NCBI RefSeq assembly: GCF_954871325.1
Contig: NC_088778.1
Span: 33,802,730-33,866,729 of the forward strand
Direction: 5' to 3'
Length of the DNA: 64,000 bases
DNA from: Gordionus sp. m RMFG-2023
Taxonomy: Eukaryota; Nematomorpha; Gordioida; Chordodea; Parachordodidae
Shown here piece by piece: positions 1 to 12,749 of the stretch (positions are counted from its first letter, which is position 1; each line of letters begins with the position of its first letter). Under the pieces are notes generated by a model. That model had not been told where the DNA came from. It saw only the letters and a program-made list of their open reading frames with translations, and did not search any database. The position numbers were made by a program, and so were the translations under genes.

Positions 1-1199
1 TTATAGAAGAAAAAAAAATTATTTGGGTTTTTTAATATAATTATAAAATTAATTTTACCATCATTGCTACTATCAGATTCGCCAGTTTTGACATCATTTT
101 TTTTAGTTTTTTTAAAAAAAAATTTTTTTGAATTAGTAGATTTCTGGCATTTATATACTGTTAAAGTATCTATTGTAATTATATTTTATAAAGGAGTGTT
201 GAAATATAAAATATGTTATATTACTATCTCATTAATCAATAAGATACGATAACAAGCCATATCATATACTTCTATATAACATGTAATTGTCGCATAATGT
301 TATTAAATAGGTTGAGGGATAACTTTTACTTCTTCAAGTGGTAAACTTTTGTTTCTCATTATATTATATATATTAAAAAATGGTTCTTGTGTTATCATAT
401 TTCATATTTTTAAAATACCTAAGTTTGTTATTTGTAGTTATTAATTACTTATCATATACTAATTATTATTGTTATTATTTATTTTTTTTGTTTTTTTTTT
501 AACATTTGGATTTGAATTTAATAGAGTCACTCTGTTTCCGGCTTTGTATTTGATATCCTTTTCCTGGGGTGATTCTGACAAAAATTCTTCTAAAGAGTTG
601 AAGGATAATAATGCAGGTCTCCAAAATTTGTTACATCTTGGTTTATATATATAAATTAATGTTAGAAAAATAAAAAAAAAACAAGCATTTTTAAATAGTA
701 AAATGGGTAGAAATTATAGATCTGAACTGAAAACTTAAGGCTGAGGCCTGACAATTAGCGAAGTTGGAAGATTTTCCGTAAAATTTTTAATAGGCCATCT
801 CGGGACACTTAACAATTTTTATATATAATTTTTTAAATTTTCAAAAGCTAATATTAGTTATTTTTAATATCTGAAAATAAGTTGAATGTTATAATCTCTT
901 TGTATTTATCTATAAATAGTGTTACAATAAATTAGCAAAGAAATTAAACAAGTTAAATAATGATATGATGTCAAAAACAAATACTGGTTATATCGTACAC
1001 AATGATTTATTAAATGTTTCGTGCGAGTAAGCGTGGAAGGGGGGGGGGAATGATAGCAAGAAAATTCGTGCAGAAAAATTATGACCCTGATAAATTTCTA
1101 GTAAATATTCCATGTGCCATTTGGCACCGGAAGAAAAAAGCCAGAGGTTTTATTATTGTATCCCTGTTGTAAATAAATAATTAATATTTTTTTTATATG
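1..1199. other. AT-rich intergenic DNA
   Basis: No supportable gene. Both short open frames here are low-complexity T-rich translations without splice signals, homology or codon structure. A run of nine or more G lies near 1,040. Confidence 0.7.
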
Positions 1200-1560
1200 A
1201 TGAATAACAATTAAATGTGCACTTTTAAATCTCTAAATTTTGCTATTCTCGCGTAATCCCGAATAAATAAATTCGTAATATAAGAAAAGTATGTAAATCA
1301 TTTTACTTTCATATTTTTTATTATACGAACATATTAGGTATTTTGAACATGCTGGAATCACATTTCCGGTAAAAATCAGTTTGTTTTTTTTTAAATTCAA
1401 AAAAAAAACGAGCTTTAAAAAAATTGTAAGAAAGAATTTTTGTTGCAACACAATAGCAATTTGTGTGATTCATTCTTGTAGAAATTCAAATAATTTTAGC
1501 AATTTAATCTTCAGATCTTTAATTGGTCATGTGGGGTAGATCAATTAATTCCCAAATTTG
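1200..1560 (-). repeat. Dispersed repeat, inverted partner of 31,010-31,350
   Basis: Read on the minus strand, this stretch matches 31,010-31,350 in order. Shared blocks are the reverse complement of CGCGAGAATAGCAAATTTGAG, a block around ATGAAAGTAAAAT, a block with CCGGAAATG...TTCCGGCATG, and the AGATCTGAAGATT segment. No terminal inverted repeats or target duplication were found. The partner lies in the diverged array at 29,460-31,530, so this may be one dispersed unit of that family. The class is unknown. Confidence 0.6.
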
Positions 1561-2646
1561 GGTTAAAATTTAATATAGGAAGCATATATATGTATGAATT
1601 TTAGCTTTTCAGACATTCTAGGAAATGGAGTTTTTGGAATGGAAAGATCTAATATTTTTTTTTCTTTGTGTATTTCATCTTCAACTATTTAATTGGTCAA
1701 TTCCTTAGAAATCCATCAAATTCGTAATATACAGAAAATTATATTATAATTTATAATAAGTTTTATTATATGATATGAATTGCCACTTACCAAAATGCAA
1801 TTTAATTGCGATAAGTATTCCTGGACTTCTTTTAAAAAGTAAGATTTATACAATAAGATTGAATCCTTTTTTTCATATTTTAATACATTCTTGATTATTT
1901 TATATAAGATAAAAATGCCCCATTAGAATTATTTGACACTAAATGTGGAACTGTTACATCAGTAAAGAAGTAGCAAAATGATTATTAGCTGCAGAAGTTA
2001 TGGAAACATTATTTTTTTTAAAAAAACGTAAATATTATGTATAAAAAAAATATATATAATCATGCATCTAAACAAATGTTATAAATGCCAACTCACATTG
2101 GAGTGTAAACGGTTTGTTGTTAGGGCCACGTAGAGTTCTATCGAGCATTAGAGAAGATGAAAGATCGAGGTTAACAGAATATAGCATTTAATTTATTTAA
2201 GTTAAAATATAAAAAATTTGACAATTTGTTTTATTTTTTATAAAATGCCGTTATCAATATCGATTCTATGGGCTTCGCATAATCTTTCCAATCTAATCAA
2301 TTTTTTTATTTTAAATTGTAATTCGCTTTTCACGATATTATATTTATATTAAGATTCATAATTTTATACAATGAATTGTTAATATTTAACATTATTAAAG
2401 CCTAAATGTAAAAAAATGTGAAAGGACCCAAGGATACCACTAAAGGGCTATTCATTTAATAATATAAACGTTTTAAAACAGCGTTAAAAAAGACGAACAC
2501 TGAGAGATGTTTATATGTTCCATTTATAATACATTTAGTTTACAAAATTTTTTAATAATGGCCGCTGGAAATGGAAGAACAAGATAGAGTTTTATATAGA
2601 GATGAATAATTTTTTTTTACAAATTTTTAAAATAAATGATAATTAA
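1561..2646. other. AT-rich intergenic DNA
   Basis: No gene or recognisable element seen. Confidence 0.6.
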
Positions 2647-2775
2647 CAGAGTGATACTTTTTAAATAGATCTAGATACAGATGCATCGTCTAAAAAAATA
2701 TCTAGATACAGATATTTTAATAAAAAATCTATCTAAATACAGATACCACATTTTTATATCTAGATCCTGTATAAA
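2647..2775 (+). mobile_element. Degenerate MITE-A copy (hAT-type, non-autonomous)
   Basis: Starts with a damaged CAGAG terminus running into GATACTTTTTAAAT, followed by the family's repeated ATCTAGATACAGATA motif. The right terminus is missing. It is aligned to the intact copies at 8,364, 15,038, 15,381, 41,846 and 45,022. The loss of one end and extra differences suggest it is the oldest of the six. Confidence 0.7.
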
Positions 2776-3740
2776 TTAAAAACTAAAAATAGATTTTACT
2801 TATTTAATTGTTACATTTGAATAATTTTATAGTTGTTTGTTTTTAAATCTTAAATTATAAATAACTCGGAAAATCGAAAAATTTTTTAAATAATGTATTA
2901 TCTAGTGAAGTCCAAGGTTAGTTTGCGATATTTTTTTAAAATTATCATAGGTACCAATAATAATTTTTTTTTTATATTTAAATAAATATTTTTTGCCAAA
3001 AAGTTGATAAAAATTTATTAATAACTAAAGGGAAGCTTATCAAAATTAGTAAAATTATGTGTGGAGTATATCATCTCACATATTTTAATAGCTTGTGATT
3101 TAACTTTTGACAGTGGTCTTGAAATATAATAATATTTTAGGTTTTAGAAGTGTAAAATTAACTTTTACAAGCCAGATTTAGCTAATAAATGGAAAATAAG
3201 GGGAAAAAAGCTCCTATTTAATTTCATTCTTTAATGTTACTAAAATTATCATCTTTTAAGTGCAGTAAGAGTCTTAGATGTTACACTGAGAATCTAATCT
3301 CTTGAACAAGGTTAGGGTTATGGGCCACCAAAACGATTATAAAAATAATAACTATTAGATAAAAATATATATCTCTCTCATCAAATAATAACTATAAAAA
3401 AAATCAGCTGTCATTTCAATAGCGTTAAATTAACGCAACGCTTTAACATAACTCGTTTACTATGAATTCAGCGTAAAAAGGACTATAAAAAAGAAGAAAC
3501 TAAATAAATATTTTATAAAATAATCTCATGTAAAATAAACCTAACATCTTGATTAATATACATTTTAAGAAATTCGATTTCGAATAAACGATGTCAGTGT
3601 TACAGTTTCTAAGGGAAAACAGTTTAAAACACTTGTATTCGGAACTGTTTTTTCGACAGTTAAACTGATTCCCGAAAATATATCATCCAAAATCACAATT
3701 CCCTATAGCTGAAAAATCTCTTTAGAATTTGAATCCCCAT
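2776..3740. other. AT-rich intergenic DNA
   Basis: No gene seen. A short GGTTAGGGTTA near 3,310 is too brief to be a telomere-like array. Confidence 0.6.
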
Positions 3741-3865
3741 TCAAATTTCCAGATTAGATTGTATATTAAACCATTTTTCTAAATGATCCTTATCCTCTCT
3801 TATATTTGGCGGCCCATAACGGTAACCTAATCCAAGAGAATGAATTCTCACTCTCGGTGCAACAT
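3741..3865 (-). CDS. Possible terminal coding exon, product unknown
   Basis: On the minus strand a GTTTTAG acceptor at 3,866-3,867 precedes an open frame of about 40 codons ending in TGA at 3,741. It contains APRVRIHSLGLGYRYGPP followed by NIREDKDHLEKWF. The amino-acid mix (balanced charges, Gly-Tyr-Arg rich) is unlike the poly-Lys/Asn/Ile shadows around it, so it may be a genuine last exon. The frame also stays open upstream to 4,073, but that part is low complexity. I do not recognise the family. No matching upstream exon was found. Confidence 0.33.
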
Positions 3866-5825
3866 CTAAAACACTTATACTGCGCTTCAAAAATGATAAT
3901 TTTTGTAAATGAAAATAATTGGTGGGTTTTTTTTGTTTATTACAGCTAAGTTTCCTTATAAAAGTTACATTTAAATTCCCTGGAAACCCTAAAATAATAT
4001 TATCATACAAGGCTCTAATGTTAAAAGTTAAATCATAACATATTATATTATGGGGGTTTTGGTAGAGAGGCATAACTTAACTTTTGTCAAATTTTGGCAA
4101 AAAGATGTATTTAAATATAATTTTTTGAAACGTAATGATAATTTTGAAAAATATCTTAGACTAGATTTGTCCTTCAACTTACATTTTTTTTAAAAATTAT
4201 GTTTTGATAAAAATTTGTATGTCCGAGTTATTTTAAATTATTTTAATATTAGATTAAAAACAATGACTATTAAATTTTTCAAAATAATAATTAATTATTT
4301 TGATAGCCTATTTATAGATTGAAATTCGACAACTTAAATATATTCATTTTTGATAATTTGTTAAAAAAAACAAAAAAACAACTTTATTCAAGCCCTATAT
4401 AAGTTAGAACATTATCGCGTATAAATATTTTTTTTAAAAAAATGCTAGCTTTTTTATTATATAATATTCTTATTGTCAACTCTACCTTTCTTCCATTTCC
4501 AGGCGGTAATTATTTTAAAAATTTTTATATAAACTAATGTTTTCCAAATAAATTTGTAAAATGATAATTTTTTTTGTCCTACCTATATTATCATTGAAAA
4601 AAAAAATCTTTTAAGTTGATTTTAATTAAAAAAAAGTAATTCTGAACGACCTATTTAGAAGAGATATCAAATTTGGCTTTTAAAAAAAAATTATTTCTCA
4701 TCATATATATAACTCATTGAAAATTTAAAAACAAATTTAAAATTTTTAAATTATCAATACCACGTTTATATATGGTGTATAAATGATGATTTTTTTATTA
4801 ACATTAAATTTAATGCATGACAAAACATAAAAAATAGAGAATAAAATTAATATTGTTTGAAATTTCTTTTAAACTATAAGCTCTTTTTCTTTAATTATTG
4901 CAGACCGAGGGGCCATAACAGACCACGGACCGGGTCTTAATCTAAAAAAAATTTTAACTGGACGGCGGACGGTCCTAGACCGTAAAATATCGATTCTTAC
5001 TGGTCTTAAAAGGTCTAATATTTTAATTTCTTCCCATGATTTAATACTTAAGAGTCGTAATTAGCGGGATATGGAATCCATTGGGATTTTCTAATCGTAA
5101 ATTTTAAATCTTTCACTTGAGAGCCATTGATATATTTTTAAAATCTGAAATGCATTTCAGTTTGTAATCCAAATTTAATACTACTTCCGGCCGTGGGACC
5201 TTTTCAATATAGAAACATTCAAAAAAATTAATGAGGATATCGTTTGAAATTCACGTGATAGGTACTTTACATTGTGCCGGTGCTTTCCATTTCATGAATG
5301 TATGAATATTGGCCAGTCATTACGAACGCCAGATCAACTATCAATTTATCATCAAATTCATTTGTTGCTAAATTTAAATATAAGGATAATATTTATATAA
5401 AATATCAGTAATATAGATATGTATAATCTTTCATCGAACAAACAACAAATGTATAACATAATTTTTCTTGAGATACTAAAAATTATTTTTTTTTGTTGGA
5501 TTCAAAAAAAAATATACACATTTTGACTTGAGAGAAGATGGTTCAATCGAGCAAGAGTTAAATGGCGTGACCCTAATCATCCATGGCCATTTATGCCACT
5601 TCTCCCTACCATTATTTTTTTAAGTAGACTCTATTAGTTTTTATTATTATTCTCTCATCATATTTTTAGATGGTAAAATTTGCGCTACGAAAATCAACTT
5701 GTTTATAATCTACACTAAGAATAGATGAATAACAACACCGATAGAAGAAAATAAGTAAAGCATACATTCTGCATATTAAATCTCGAATTTGTTAGAGATG
5801 ATGAATATGTTATTTATATAAGTAA
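3866..5825. other. AT-rich intergenic DNA with a GC-rich patch
   Basis: No gene recognised. Positions 4,905-5,040 form a CG-richer patch with repeated GGACCG/GGTC-type motifs (ACGGACCGGGTC, GGACGGTCCTAGACCG). It resembles the subterminal blocks of the GC-rich hAT-like elements at 21,422, 44,823 and 59,465, and is probably an old fragment of a related family. Confidence 0.5.
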
Positions 5826-6979
5826 ATGTTTGTTAATATTATTTTTTTTAAGATATTGTTAGTAATGTTTGATCCCTTAAAATATTTTCATGGCAACGAA
5901 AATCAAATGAAAACCCTAAAAGCTATTTATAAGGAAGGACAATCATATATCTGTGCCACGGTAGATTTGTGGCCTAAAAAAGTATGTAGCCTTAAACATC
6001 TCACTGAATACTATGTTATTTATCAAAATATTTTAAAAGATTACATGAGAAACCCTGGAAAGACAATCAGGACCTTTGTCGTGTAGGAAAATGTCTCTGG
6101 AATACATTCTTATGACGAAATAGGAGAGCTATTTGGTAGTTAGGGATTTCGGATAAACTAGTTGTCATGGTTACAGATAACGCTTCCAATTATTTCGACA
6201 AATAAGAATATGGTGTAAAAATTATAAAAACACTTACCAATGATTATGAGAATGACCTATTTGAATTAAGTTATTATTATTGATGGTTAGTAGAGTATTT
6301 TTTTTTTTCAATTTTTTAATATTTATTTATAAATGAAAATAAACGAAATACACTTATTCAGGCATATCGGGCGTTTTGTGTGCTAACTAAAGATGGTCTT
6401 TCTGTAATATCAAACTCAAAGACTTTGGAAGGATTTCCTGGAAAAATGTACAACACAGTGGAGTGCATATTAAAGGCTCGAATCTTCAGAAATCAGTCTT
6501 GAACATTCTATGGAAAGCCGGGTGGAATAGCCTTTACAATCAGTATTATTTCATTTCTTTATCTTAAATATAAATCAGATTTATTTAACATTGTTATTTG
6601 ATAAAAAATATTTATGGTCCATCTTTTAAAAGTAATACATATTACATTTATACTGAAAATTATACTGCAAAGTTAGAAGTCAGTTAGAGATTGTATTAAA
6701 CAAATTACAAAGGCAGAAAAGTTAATTTTTTTTATAGAGAATTAGTGCCGATACTATTTGTAGGTAAGACACACTAAACTTGAAAATTCAAGTTTTTAAT
6801 ATTGCCATTCCACCTTTATTAAAAGTTGTCCTTGATATCATGAACAAATGATTTGGGAAATATTTTTTCTTATCATGGTGAATTATAATGAGGCATTTTT
6901 TTGGAATTATTTTTACTTTTTTTAGCAAATAGCGATAGCGGTAGCGCGCTACTTTTAATAGTAGCGTTTAACAACTCTG
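5826..6979 (+). mobile_element. Decayed hAT DNA transposon with transposase pieces
   Basis: Plus-strand transposase pieces appear in order. First is an RNase H-like start with ICATVDLWPKK (compare the CTTADSWTHNRR segment of the element at 52,975). Near 6,160 comes VVMVTDNASNYF, the conserved second-Asp motif of hAT transposases. Near 6,790 there are remnants reading like the C-terminal helical part. The right end is recognisable: 6,925-6,979 has subterminal GTAGCGCGCTAC and ends in TTTAACAACTCTG, matching the gene-3' end of the hAT at 52,975-54,965. No left terminus was found, so the 5' end is lost. Several stops and shifts interrupt the frame. It is not functional. Confidence 0.75.
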
Positions 6980-8059
6980 TTTAAAACATATGTATTTTGA
7001 GTCTGATGCTGAAAAAAAATAATATCTTCAAAAATATATTATTAGAAGAAGCATTATCTAAGATAGGAGAAATTATTTGAAACATTTTTTTTGTCTAATG
7101 CTACAATGGAGCTGAGATTAATATATTGATTATGTAATCAATCCCATCATAAAATACGATAATTTAATCTATTTAAAAACTTTTATTTCCATATAAGCAA
7201 TTTATTAGCTGTTAATAATCTGTCAACGTTTTGTTAAGCGTCTTGATCTTTAAGGCTATAACGCAATATTTTAGTCAAAAAATATTAATCAAAGTTCGTA
7301 CTGTCGTTCGTACAGTTATAGCGTATATGAAATTTTTATAGAATGTGCTTCTTTTCTAGTGTAAAAATAATTCTTTTAGGCGCCTTGTAATGTTCTTAAT
7401 TCGCTATTGACAAATTCATGTCCATTACTATATTTTTATACTAGTACTGCCCCCAATACCTACCTCTTGATTAGATGCTTATGTTTCCAATCTAAATACG
7501 AGGGTTATAAAATTTCACGTTATTGCATCTGAAGGATTTAGGCCTTCCACATCCAATCCAAAATCCTTTAAAGAGACTTTGAGAGTGGCAACTTAAGAAT
7601 TAAGTTGACAGGCTGTGAAAAGTATTTTTATTTCTTCTGTCTAAATTGCTTCATTAAATTCTAATAAGCTATTCTCGTAAAAAAGATATTCTCATATGGC
7701 AAAGATACAGATATCATATTACTATCGATAAGATAAAAATTAATTGCTAAAATATTTTTTTTTTTAAAAAAAAAAACTATTTTCAAGTATTTACGATTTA
7801 TATTTTAAATTCAATTTTTTTTTAAAGGTCTGTATGAGTATATATTCCAGCACATTTCTTAGAAAATCTGTTTAGCCCTCTTTACTCATATATACATCCT
7901 AGTTTTATTTGCTTTTCCTCGATACATATGGCATACCATATCAAATCAATCTTTCAATTTTTTCTTAAATTTTGCATACTACTATAACTAAAAAAATGAA
8001 ATTTTACCTTCCAACACTGTTTACCCGTTAATATATGAGCGTTTAAAACGCGGAAAAAA
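6980..8059. other. AT-rich intergenic DNA
   Basis: No gene seen. Positions 7,440-7,620 are less AT-rich but I found no convincing frame. Confidence 0.6.
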
Positions 8060-8285
8060 TCATACATTTTTGACGAAATGCACCTCATTTAATTTTCAAA
8101 TATCTCGAGAAATAACTATGTCAGAGAAATAATTTAAATTTTATTATGTAGCTTAACAATAGTTCTTTAATATGACATAAAAATAAATATAATAGAAAAT
8201 CTGATTTAATGTCCAAAACCGGATATATAAAACGGGAAATGGCCATAGAAAAAAAAGGTATTTTTTTTAAAAAAATTTCTGTAGT
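8060..8285 (+). repeat. Dispersed repeat, inverted partner of 12,010-12,240
   Basis: About 225 bp aligns with the reverse complement of 12,010-12,240. Shared blocks include GACGAAATGCACCTCAT-like, ATCTCGAGAAATA, AATTTAAATTTTATT-GTAGCTTAA, GTTCTTTAATATGA and ACCGGATATATAAAAC. No clear terminal repeats. Possibly a short non-autonomous element. Class unknown. Confidence 0.65.
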
Positions 8286-8363
8286 TAGGTATCACACAGT
8301 TTTGTTATTTTTTACAAAATCCTAGACTGGGGTTAGCATATTTTGAGGAGTTATACTACTTGT

Positions 8364-8534
8364 CAGAGTTGTTAAAAGATACTTTTTAAATGGATCTACA
8401 GATACATCGTCTAAAATAATATCTAGATACAGATATTTTAATCAAAAATCTATCTAGATACAGATACAGATACCACATCTTTATATCTAGATACAGGATT
8501 TAGATACTTGTATCTAGATTCTTTAACAACTCTG
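8364..8534 (+). mobile_element. MITE-A copy, intact ends and perfect 8-bp TSD
   Basis: 171 bp beginning CAGAGTTGTTAAAAG and ending TTTAACAACTCTG. It is flanked by an identical 8-bp duplication, CTACTTGT (8,356-8,363 and 8,535-8,542). The inside is almost wholly variants of ATCTAGATACAGATA. The 8-bp TSD and the terminus are those of the hAT superfamily. There is no coding capacity. Confidence 0.93.
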
Positions 8535-8908
8535 CTACTTGTATGACTTAAATTGATCAAATTTAACATAAATATCATCATATTTAAATTTAATGAATAG
8601 TTATGAAATGATGTTTATTTAAAAATTATATCTAAATGCTTGACAACTATTTTAAATATTTTATATTTAGTACAAAATAATCTACCAAAATTAAAATTCA
8701 ACAATAGATATTCTCCCATATCTTCATAATTAAAAAGAAAGGATTAATATATTATTTGACGAATTCCTATAGTTGAAAAAAAAAATGGAATATCCCTTAA
8801 AGAAAAATTAAAATAAAATAATTAAATATGTATATAACCATAACTTTATTGCCATAATTATAAATAATTTAATAATAATAATACAGCGAAAACCAATGAC
8901 ATATTATA

Positions 8909-9210
8909 CCTTGACTGACGGCGCATTCGTTAAAAGTGTACATCAAGAAAAAAACAGCTGGGGACACCATTTTGGTTACCCCCATAATCGTTATTTATAA
9001 AAAGATTTTAAACGAGAGGCTAATTTAGCGAACATTATTAAAGAGTGGCCTGATCATTCTAGATGATTAAGGAAGCAAGTTAATTTGTAAATTGTAGTTT
9101 TTAATATGAGAATAATTGCTATATGGGTTACCGAAATGGCGGGTCCAGCTGATTTACATTTCAACCACGCTTTCTAGTGCATTATTATGATTGGCGGCGT
9201 CAGTCTGAGG
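8909..9210 (+). mobile_element. MITE-C copy (TA-flanked, 22-bp-class TIRs)
   Basis: 302 bp with inverted ends CCTTGACTGACGGCGCATTC and the reverse complement CCTCAGACTGACGCCGCCAA, bordered by TA on each side. A second copy lies at 58,842-59,122 and aligns over its whole length (shared blocks AAACGAGAGGC, GATGATTAAGGAAGCAA, AAATGGCGG-TCCAGCTGAT). TA flanks suggest a Tc1/mariner-type target site, but an ATTAT direct repeat also borders this copy, so the superfamily is uncertain. Confidence 0.75.
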
Positions 9211-9459
9211 TATTATTATACGTCATTGGTGAAAACATAAAAAAATTAAAGTTAAAAAATGAAATGTTAAAAAAAAAAAAGATTAAAGAATTAAAAATTA
9301 AGAAATTTATGAACGAAAATGTAAAAAGTGAATAACTCTCCAATTGTTAAAACCCTTAAAGTATGAAAAATCTAACATCTTATTCTAAGACTTAAATAAA
9401 TTTTAGATAAAACATTATCTTTGCTTGAATATTATCACAATTTGAATAATAATAACTGA

Positions 9460-11560
9460 ACATAATAACACTCTCCCTCTTAAGTTAGGCCCAACATTCT
9501 GCGAATGACCAACTTTCTATTGTTTCGCCTTCACTGATCTTTTATCTCCACCAAATCCATTCTTCTATTCTTTATTGTCTTCTAATATCGAAGACGGCTA
9601 TCCCTTGTCTAGTATTCTTAGTTTCTAACGACCGGTTGTATCCGATTATACCTCTAAATTTTTGAACTCTATCTTCTGGTGCGTGTCAGCCCCTGGGTAA
9701 ACGATTATCTCTTTTTCCTTTTAATCGACACCCGATTGACGCCTGCCTTTCAACGATCCACCTCTGCTAGTTACCAATTATTGATTGATACCATACTTTC
9801 TTCACAATCTTTGTCTCTTCTAAAGCCCGTTTTAAAACATCTTTATAACTTTATTCAAGTCTTAGCTTGTTTTCTAACGTTCTCTTGTATCCAATAATTC
9901 TTTATCGCGGTAATTGATTATAAACTGGTAATTGATTATGATTGCTTTGTAAACGATATCGATGAATTCTAGTTTCCTTTTCAACTTTTGTATCTTATAG
10001 TCCGTCTTAAATTCTTTTTGATCAATAATCCTAGTCTTTGCTTGTTTCTAACGGTCTCTCGTAACTAATGATTAGCACATTATCTCGGTAAACGATTGAC
10101 TATAATTTGTCTTCGATAAGATTGTTTTCCCGAATTCAATACGATTATCAAATTTCGTATCTTACACTAAAGTTTTGGTGAACAATTGGCAATATTTGTA
10201 AGCGATTAACGATTGCAGCATGAACGTCTTGACCATTTGTTCTATCAAGTCGCTTGTTTACAATGTTTTCCTGTAATTGATTAGTTCTTCTTTTCATCTA
10301 ATTCTTGTAACCATATCGATCTTTTAGACTACCGGGTCTTCTACGACAGATTGCACTTGCCTATATATCGACTTTGTCTTAACCTTATGCTTCACTTGAT
10401 CTTTGTCTTATAAAGTCTCAGATAATCGCATCTAACCTACTTCTACCTAAAATAATCTATTTAACCCTTTATCACTTTTTCTTTCATTTATCTCAGATTT
10501 AAAATAATACACCGTTCAAAATACCAATAAAATTTATAATATGCCCACTTTGTCTTTAAATGTATAAGGTTATCGCCTCTAATTGAATTCTTCCTTACAT
10601 AATCTATTGAATAGCTTAATTTCGAAATATTCGCTCACATTTTTCCTCTAAAATTAAATCTTAACATTATAATATATAGTCAAAATATGCTAAATAATTT
10701 ATATAATTATATCAAATTCTACCAACCCCTTTACCCTCAATGAAGCCTAGACCCATATCTTCTTTGAACTATTTGCAGGTTGTCTAGCTATCGATTCACG
10801 CCTTTTGTCAACCCTGTCTACAGCTGATTTTAAATCTAAAATTCTCTCGAATATCTTGAATCTAAAAATCTTTTAAATTCTAAATTTTTACCCAAAAAAC
10901 ACATTTTGTCTTCTTGAGTTATTACGCATTTATCTCGTTTTACTTAATAAATCTTCGTACACGCCTATTCCTTAAAGCAAAATAAAATATCTTTCTCCTT
11001 TATGCTGTTAGCAACCCATTGCTCAAAAACAACCGGACTAAATAATGTCTTTTCCTTTCTTTTTACTTTCGTTGTATAAAACAATTTAATTAAGTTTATC
11101 ATCCCTTTTAATCCAACATCGTAACTCTCGCAGACCTGGCAAAAAAAAACAAATCTATTATGTCAATCATCAACACCTAAAATTATGATTCTCATAATTC
11201 TTGTGTTACAAAAACAAATCAGTTATGTTTATCAACAATTTAAAAAACACCCACAGTTATGATTCTCATTATTTTATCCGAAGAATTATGTCTCATCAAC
11301 ACTTAAAAAGATGATTGTCATAAATTGACACCTTGTTCATCAACAAATCGATTATATGTTTATCGTCAATTTTAAAATAACATAAATTTATGTTTCTCGT
11401 AACTCTACTAAGCATAACTTGTTAAAATTTTACGTATCAGATCCTTGAAGGCTGTTTTATCTCTCGCAGCCACCTTGAAATAAAAGTTAAAAGTAAATCT
11501 TCAACTAGAATTTAAATGAAACATCGACTATTTCCTAACAATAAATGCACATTCGTCTTA
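9460..11560 (+). repeat. Pyrimidine-skewed region with diverged internal repeats
   Basis: The plus strand is strikingly T+C rich and G-poor for about 2 kb. Imperfect recurring blocks include TTTCTAACG followed by a (G/T)T(A/C)TC segment (near 9,628, 9,870 and 10,045) and GGTAAACGATT or GGTAATTGATT (near 9,698, 9,910 and 10,090), spaced roughly 190-240 bp. No gene is supportable: the 72-codon frame at 9,679 is made from these repeats. It may be an old satellite-like array or a transposon interior. Confidence 0.5.
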
Positions 11561-11726
11561 GTTTCTATTCTTATTCACCCATTTAAATTATCACATCTTT
11601 CAAAGGCAAATTATTTGTGTTTTTAATTTTAATTCTTCGCAAATTTTCAATCAAAAAAATTTTTTTTTTACAAATAAATTTATTTAATATTATCGCCGAA
11701 TTTTTGTTCTTTTTCTTTGTCATGGT

Positions 11727-11920
11727 TAGTGTTGTTAAAAGGCTCGTTTTGGTCCGATTTTTAAAAAACGGCGAAATCCAATATTTTATCCAGAGGAATA
11801 CTATGCAAGCCTGATGATTTTTCTTGTAGAAGGAACAAAGGTCTAGACATATATTAACAAGATCTCGAGGCATAGACAATATTTTTCTGGCTAAAATATT
11901 GAGTTAACCATATAGTTATC
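11727..11920 (+). mobile_element. MITE-B copy, right end decayed
   Basis: Begins TAGTGTTGTTAAAAGGCTCG, then CCGATTTTTAAAAA, and later carries the family's GGCATAGACAATATTTTTCT and TTGAGTTA blocks. The right terminus is not recognisable. Compare intact copies at 34,902, 50,824 and 60,829. Confidence 0.75.
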
Positions 11921-12009
11921 TCTAGTGATCAATTATTCAATAACTTATAATAATTTCTAAAAATCTAAAATAATCGATTGGAGTATTTTGTAAAAAATAT
12001 AAAGCTCGT

Positions 12010-12240
12010 GATATCTATCTACAGAAAATTTTTTTTTACAAGTAATACCTTATTTTTCTATAGCTATTTCCGGTTTTATATGTCCGGTTTTTTGACATTA
12101 AATCAGATGTCTATTTCATATTAAAGAACTATTATTAAGCTACTCAATAAAATTTAAATTATTTCTCTAACACACCTATTTCTCGAGATATTCGAAAATT
12201 ACATGAGTTGCATTTTGTCAAAAATGTTTACCATTTTATT
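12010..12240 (-). repeat. Dispersed repeat, inverted partner of 8,060-8,285
   Basis: Reverse complement of the 8,060-8,285 repeat. It ends about 130 bp downstream of the stop codon of the small minus-strand gene at 12,375-12,707. Confidence 0.65.
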
Positions 12241-12374
12241 GAATTGCAATAATTAAAATTTTTTTTTAATATAAAAATAATATGGTTAAAAAAAAGCAAA
12301 ATTTACATTTAAAATGAAAATAAAAATGTGTAAGATATAATGAGAAATTTGTTCAATATCTTTTCGTTATTTCT

Positions 12375-12707
12375 TTAAGTTTTTTGGCATTCAACGCATC
12401 TTGGATAACGGGGATTCGGACATAAATTTGTGCAGAACCGTTCGAATCCTAATAGAAAAAGTTTTTACAAATTAATTTAATTATATATAACTTTTACCAT
12501 GATTTCTCACGTATTCGTTTTGATCGTAGTTAGGATCTCTTATCCAAGGATCGGCTCTTGCTTTCCCTACGATAAAATATAAATTTAGATGATTTTTCTA
12601 AAAAACAGTGTTTATAAGTGAGAATTTTGTTTAGTTTTTTTTTTCTTTTTTAGCCATGGACCTGTATAATTCATAGGATGACTCGTGGATGGCATAATGG
12701 TTAACAT
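12375..12707 (-). CDS. Small cysteine-rich protein, three exons, product unknown
   Basis: Predicted exons (minus strand): 12,662-12,707, 12,498-12,566 and 12,375-12,448, separated by 95- and 49-bp introns. The phases agree (1 and 1) and give 62 residues. Exon 2 encodes KARADPWIRDPNYDQNEY. Exon 3 encodes FCTNLCPNPRYPRCVEC and a short tail before TAA. The C-x3-C-x7-C-x2-C spacing suggests a disulfide-bonded or metal-binding knuckle. The internal splice sites are good (TTTATCGTAG acceptor, ATG|GTAAAA donor, TATTAG acceptor). The first donor (CAG|GTCCAT) is weaker, so the amino end is the least certain part. There is no obvious signal peptide. A TATA box lies 43 bp upstream. I do not recognise the family. 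Confidence 0.6.
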
Positions 12708-12749
12708 GATATAATTTTCTTCTAAAACTCTAAATAAACACTCGAACAA

